Made by a program: the position numbers and the translations under genes. Below, in pieces: positions 6,787 through 9,724 of a stretch of 9,724 nt of DNA; the first letter of the stretch is position 1; every line of letters begins with the position of its first letter. The notes under the pieces were generated by a model that saw only the letters and a list, made by a program, of their open reading frames with translations, made no database searches and was not told the DNA's origin. Source of the DNA: Pseudomonadota bacterium (lineage in GTDB: Bacteria > Myxococcota > Myxococcia > Myxococcales > Myxococcaceae); the NCBI GenBank assembly GCA_023426545.1, contig JAFAAN010000096.1:1-9724 (forward strand), read 5' to 3'.

Positions 6787-7882
6787 GGCGGCTGACCCTC
6801 CGCGCGCGAATGAGCGCGTCGATGTTGGGGTAATACGCCTTTCCAACGGCGTGGGCGCGCAGCCACCCGCGTGAGCGCCCTCCCACAACGACTTGCTTCA
6901 TCTCGAATGCGTCCCGTCGTAACGGCCACGCGATTCGCCACGTAAGGAGGAGGTGACCGGCATCGGGCTCTACCTGTACTGTATCCAGCGCTGCATCGAG
7001 CTGCTTCGTTGGACCTTGGTGGGGAATGAGTGCCACTGGCACCCTGCGCTCTGGAAGGCGGAAGCGCAGCGTGCCATTTCGGGTGAGGTTGATGAGAGTG
7101 ACGGCTTCTCCTCCTCGGGGATATGGCACCTGCTGGTCCACCGGGGCAGACTGAAAGTACCTGTCATCGAAGTCCTTGGGGAAGAAGGGGAGCCCCTCAC
7201 TCAGCCAGCTCTCGTCGTAGGTGCCTGCGAAGGCGGCACGCGGCTGCCAGTTGCGGCCTAATGCACCAAAGGCCATGGGGCGGTACGGGCCACGGGGGGA
7301 GATGACGGGTGTTCGAATCTCCTCCGTGTTGGGCATGGGGACCCCATCCACTCCCTCGAGGTGATGCCGGAAGCCCCGGCCCACGGGGTTGAGGGGGAAG
7401 GCTCTGTGCTTGGAAGGATCATCGGGGCTGGTGTCAATCCCCCCAAAGGCGTTGTCGTAGCTGATGGGCAGCGAGACGAAGGGCTTGGTCTCCGAGGGGC
7501 GCGGGGCCCCCATCAGGCTCTTTTGCCATACGCGCGGACCATGCACGGCGAAGGCCTTTGTCATACCCCCAAGGGAGAAGGAGACGGGCACCACCTGGGC
7601 GGGTTTGCCTCCGGGCGCCCATGCACTCCCGTTGAGGAGCACATCGCACCGGAGTTTACGGTGGGCGAAGTCGGCCTCACGCAGCGGCGCGGAGAAGCCC
7701 GGCTCCCCAGTGAAGGTGTCCGCCTCCACTAGTGGAAGTTGCTTCGATGCGAGCGGCGCTTCTTCCTCGCTCGCCGGTAGGCTGAAGGTGCCCTTCGCCA
7801 CCACGATCAGCACTTCCCTCCCATCGGGTTGGAATCCAACCGTCCAGCCAGCGGAGAGAGGTGTCTCGTTCACGAAGTCCAT
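6779..7882 (-). CDS. DUF2169 family T6SS effector adaptor/chaperone
   Basis: This 367-residue protein has the conserved blocks of DUF2169: VAKGTFSLP (28-36), LPISYDNAFGGID (138-150), NPVGRGF (165-171), VPMPNTEE (181-188), FGALGRNWQPR (205-215), AGTYDESW (219-226) and FPKDFDDRYFQSAPVDQQ (234-251). DUF2169 proteins are one of the established classes of T6SS adaptors; in Agrobacterium a DUF2169 protein is needed to load the effector Tde2 on its VgrG. The same job is inferred here: holding the DUF4150 effector and presenting it to a VgrG in the cytosol. No pentapeptide-repeat extension is attached, unlike some homologues. The start at ATG 7880-7882 is supported by GGAGG (7891-7895) and by the family N-terminus (MDFVNETPLSAGW); the open frame to 8092 is only overlap with the upstream gene. 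It overlaps the HEAT-repeat gene by 13 nt and the next gene by 8 nt. Confidence 0.92.
   Translation of the reverse strand: MDFVNETPLSAGWTVGFQPDGREVLIVVAKGTFSLPASEEEAPLASKQLPLVEADTFTGEPGFSAPLREADFAHRKLRCDVLLNGSAWAPGGKPAQVVPVSFSLGGMTKAFAVHGPRVWQKSLMGAPRPSETKPFVSLPISYDNAFGGIDTSPDDPSKHRAFPLNPVGRGFRHHLEGVDGVPMPNTEEIRTPVISPRGPYRPMAFGALGRNWQPRAAFAGTYDESWLSEGLPFFPKDFDDRYFQSAPVDQQVPYPRGGEAVTLINLTRNGTLRFRLPERRVPVALIPHQGPTKQLDAALDTVQVEPDAGHLLLTWRIAWPLRRDAFEMKQVVVGGRSRGWLRAHAVGKAYYPNIDALIRARRVSRHG
6796..6801 (-). promoter_or_regulatory. Ribosome binding site fixing the start of the ketoacyl-synthase-like gene
   Basis: On the minus strand this reads GGAGGG, 9 nt before ATG 6786. It lies inside the end of the DUF2169 gene and supports the start at 6786 over the longer open frame to 6888. 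Confidence 0.7.
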
Positions 7883-9159
7883 GTGCCCAGCCTCCGGGCC
7901 TGGATGGAGCCTGGCGCTCGTACCTCGAAGAGGGATACATGAGGCTTGCGAATTCCCCATTCCAGCGCTGCTGCAGCACGCTGGCGCTGGGTGCCCTGCT
8001 GCAAGACGTCGCGAAGGTGAGTGTCCGAGACGGGCTTCCCCGCCAAGTAACGTGTGCCCCGCGAAAAGTCGCTCTGGTGGTTGCGCCACCATGCGGTCAC
8101 CTTCTCAGCGTCAGGCCAGGGGAGGTCCTCCGATTCCATCGCTATTGCTTCGTCTTCATCGGCCCCTTCTTCCTGAAGTGCATCGCCATCCAATCCCTCC
8201 CATGTCAGCTCTACGCCGGTGAGAAGTGAGAATGCCTCACCTGCCTCGCGTGCGACTGCCGGATCGATCATCCATCCCAGCAGAGTTTGCATATGCTCGG
8301 GGGCACCCAATACGCCCGCAGCGATGGCAGCGAGCCGGCGGGTCTGAGGTGCTTCACGAAGCCTCGAGTACCATGCTGTTGCCTGGGCTTGAGGCAAGCA
8401 GCGTAGAGCCATGGATAGGGCGCGCCGGGAGAAAGGACCTGCTGAGTTGCTGAAGTCCTGAAGCAACGAAAGGGCTGGACCTGTGCGTTGCCCAAGGCGC
8501 ACCAGTGTCCATGCGGCGGCGAAGCGGCACCTTTCATCCTCGTCCGTCAGTGCATGCTGGACCTTGGGGAGCAGGTCGATTCGCGCCAGCAGCCCAACGC
8601 CCTCCAGGGCGCAGGCCCGCAGTGGTGCATCATTGTCGCTGAGGGCAGGCCAAAGATGTGGCCCCATGTCCCAGCGCTGCGCACATGCACCTGCGACTCC
8701 AAGACGGCGCATCTCTGGAGTGCTTTCTTCCAGCAACGCCTCCAGCACGGGGATGGCCTCCGAAAACGACAGCCAGCCCAGGGCGGATATCCAGGAGCGT
8801 TGCCATTCGGGCGCATCAAGGGCCAGCTTTGCCACTTGCTCCATGCGTTTGCTGTCTTGTCGCTCGCAAGCCAACACGCCCGCCGCAAAAATCTCTCCTG
8901 GCCCTGGGGTATTCAGGGCGCTCACGCACTTCTCCCAGCCCTTCTCGCCGGAGGTTCTCAGTCCATCAAGGTGCGCCTCCAACCTCGCGTCCAGGTGGAT
9001 AAGGTCCTTCAGTCGGTAGTTCGGAGCGACCACAGCCCTCGCACGCCGCGTCCACAGGAAAGCGGCTTCCGAGGCATGAAGTTCCACCATCTCCTCATGG
9101 CAGATGGCTGAAATCTCTCGTGGCGCAAAACCTTTCCAGCGCCGTAGGGTGCTGCTCAC
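7870..9159 (-). CDS. HEAT-repeat protein, TIGR02270 type, T6SS cassette component
   Basis: This 429-residue protein matches the pattern of the TIGR02270 family, known for several copies in Myxococcus xanthus. The N-terminal block has EAAFLWTRRARAV (31-43), YRLKDLIHLDARLEAHLDGL (48-67) and GEKGW (71-75). Residues about 80-300 form repeated helix pairs rich in Ala and Leu (for example SFSEAIPVLEALLEE, NDAPLRACALEGVGLLA, DEDERCRFAAAWTLVRLG), consistent with HEAT repeats used for protein binding. An acidic stretch, EEGADEDEAIAMESED (330-345), separates these from the C-terminal block FSRGTRYLAGKPV (365-377) and GTQRQRAAAALEWGI (389-403). There is no signal peptide or membrane span. The likely start is GTG 9157-9159, with GAGG at 9166-9169. 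It is the first gene of the cassette, and its stop overlaps the DUF2169 start by 13 nt. The molecular role is unknown; a scaffold that helps load or assemble the effector complex is inferred from the company it keeps. Confidence 0.88.
   Translation of the reverse strand: MSSTLRRWKGFAPREISAICHEEMVELHASEAAFLWTRRARAVVAPNYRLKDLIHLDARLEAHLDGLRTSGEKGWEKCVSALNTPGPGEIFAAGVLACERQDSKRMEQVAKLALDAPEWQRSWISALGWLSFSEAIPVLEALLEESTPEMRRLGVAGACAQRWDMGPHLWPALSDNDAPLRACALEGVGLLARIDLLPKVQHALTDEDERCRFAAAWTLVRLGQRTGPALSLLQDFSNSAGPFSRRALSMALRCLPQAQATAWYSRLREAPQTRRLAAIAAGVLGAPEHMQTLLGWMIDPAVAREAGEAFSLLTGVELTWEGLDGDALQEEGADEDEAIAMESEDLPWPDAEKVTAWWRNHQSDFSRGTRYLAGKPVSDTHLRDVLQQGTQRQRAAAALEWGIRKPHVSLFEVRAPGSIQARRLGTWTS
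7891..7895 (-). promoter_or_regulatory. Ribosome binding site fixing the start of the DUF2169 gene
   Basis: On the minus strand this reads GGAGG, 8 nt before ATG 7882, within the last codons of the HEAT-repeat gene. It supports the short DUF2169 start over the open frame reaching 8092. Confidence 0.75.
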
Positions 9160-9724
9160 GTGTGGCCTCGTCCTGTCCTGGCATGCGCGAGTGGCTCTCC
9201 GCCGAAGTGCGTCGGCTCATTGGGCTTCGTCACGTTGTGCTCCCCCAGTCATCGACGATTCGGCAAATGGTGTCGTATGGTGAATGGACATGCTCTCGGA
9301 GCGAGCCGATGCGAATGGGCCACATGCCTGATGCCGACGATTCCAAGTCAGGACAGCAGGCTCGAAACCAGCCAGTCAACTCCCTGTGCGGAGAAAGTCG
9401 CCGCTGGTATGATGCGGACGGGGATGGATTGGAGGGGGTGAATGTGCGCTCAATCTCATCCTACAGTTGTAGTTTGAGCTGTGCGCCGCGTGACCGGTAG
9501 TGGCATCGCGTTGCAGCGGTCTGGTGGCGTCGCTAGTGACTCGGTCGGGAGATGTGTGCGACTGGCGACGCATGGTCACGCACATGAGCTTCGTTGCCCG
9601 GTCAAGTCCCGAATCCTGTGTAGTTGGTTCGGAGGGGGTTCGGGGGAGGAAGGCTCCTTGGCGGCATCAAGCAGCGGAAGTGACAGGGGTTGATTTCAGC
9701 AGGGACATGTCGAGGTAGCGGCGG
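9160..9724. other. Gene-poor region upstream of the cassette; probable promoter region
   Basis: I see no convincing gene in these 565 bases. Short open frames on both strands lack family motifs and good ribosome sites. Because the minus-strand cassette starts at 9159, its promoter should lie here. One candidate on the minus strand is TTGAGC (9453-9448) with AATCCA 17 nt further (9430-9425), but the match to a -35/-10 pair is poor. A short inverted repeat CTACAGTTGTAG (9461-9472; arms CTACA/TGTAG) sits just upstream of it and could be an operator, or be chance. No tRNA, CRISPR array or insertion-sequence end was seen. Confidence 0.45.

Noticed and set aside
8483..9111. Several plus-strand open frames opposite the HEAT-repeat gene.
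   Set aside because: They show no recognisable motifs or ribosome sites, while the minus-strand frame has clear HEAT-like repeats and TIGR02270-type end blocks.
9667..9723. An 18-codon minus-strand stretch open to the window edge and ending in TGA, possibly the C-terminus of a gene that begins beyond the window.
   Set aside because: It is too short to show any family feature, and other frames are also open at the edge. It may be real, but cannot be supported from this window.

Overview
The window looks like chromosomal DNA of a myxobacterium, most likely Myxococcaceae (Myxococcus, Corallococcus, Pyxidicoccus). This rests on high G+C with strong third-position G/C in most genes, and on a gene family (TIGR02270-type HEAT-repeat protein, DUF2169, ketoacyl-synthase-like protein, DUF4150) that is expanded in that group. 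The genus is inferred, not proven.

Positions 1-3253 (+ strand) hold a two-gene metabolic operon: an FGGY-family carbohydrate kinase of xylulokinase type (115-1701) and, 22 nt later, a PLP-dependent lyase of the sphingosine-1-phosphate lyase / group II decarboxylase type (1724-3253). Positions 3254-3378 are a convergent spacer with two hairpins that could stop transcription from both sides.

Positions 3379-9159 (- strand, read right to left) form one tightly packed six-gene cassette with the layout of a type VI secretion (T6SS) effector island. The order is a HEAT-repeat protein (9159-7870), a DUF2169 effector adaptor (7882-6779), a thiolase-fold protein resembling a beta-ketoacyl synthase but without its catalytic residues (6786-5743), a DUF4150 (PAAR-like) protein with a C-terminal toxin domain (5746-4745), and two tandem paralogous small cytosolic proteins, probably immunity proteins (4724-4077 and 4080-3379). 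The first four genes overlap by 13, 8 and 4 nt and the two last by 4 nt, so they should be co-translated. The toxin domain carries an HxE...CxxC zinc signature in the order expected of a deaminase-fold toxin (the superfamily that includes DddA and SsdA). This is the most interesting element here: a candidate T6SS-delivered nucleic-acid or nucleotide deaminase with a doubled, unrecognised immunity family.

Base composition changes along the cassette. Hand-counted 60-nt rows give about 70% G+C in the DUF2169 gene and the kinase gene but about 50-53% in the toxin domain, as expected if the toxin/immunity end is exchanged by recombination behind a conserved delivery front. Positions 9160-9724 contain no gene I can support and probably hold the cassette promoter. 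No VgrG, Hcp or sheath gene is present, so this is an effector island whose secretion machine lies elsewhere.
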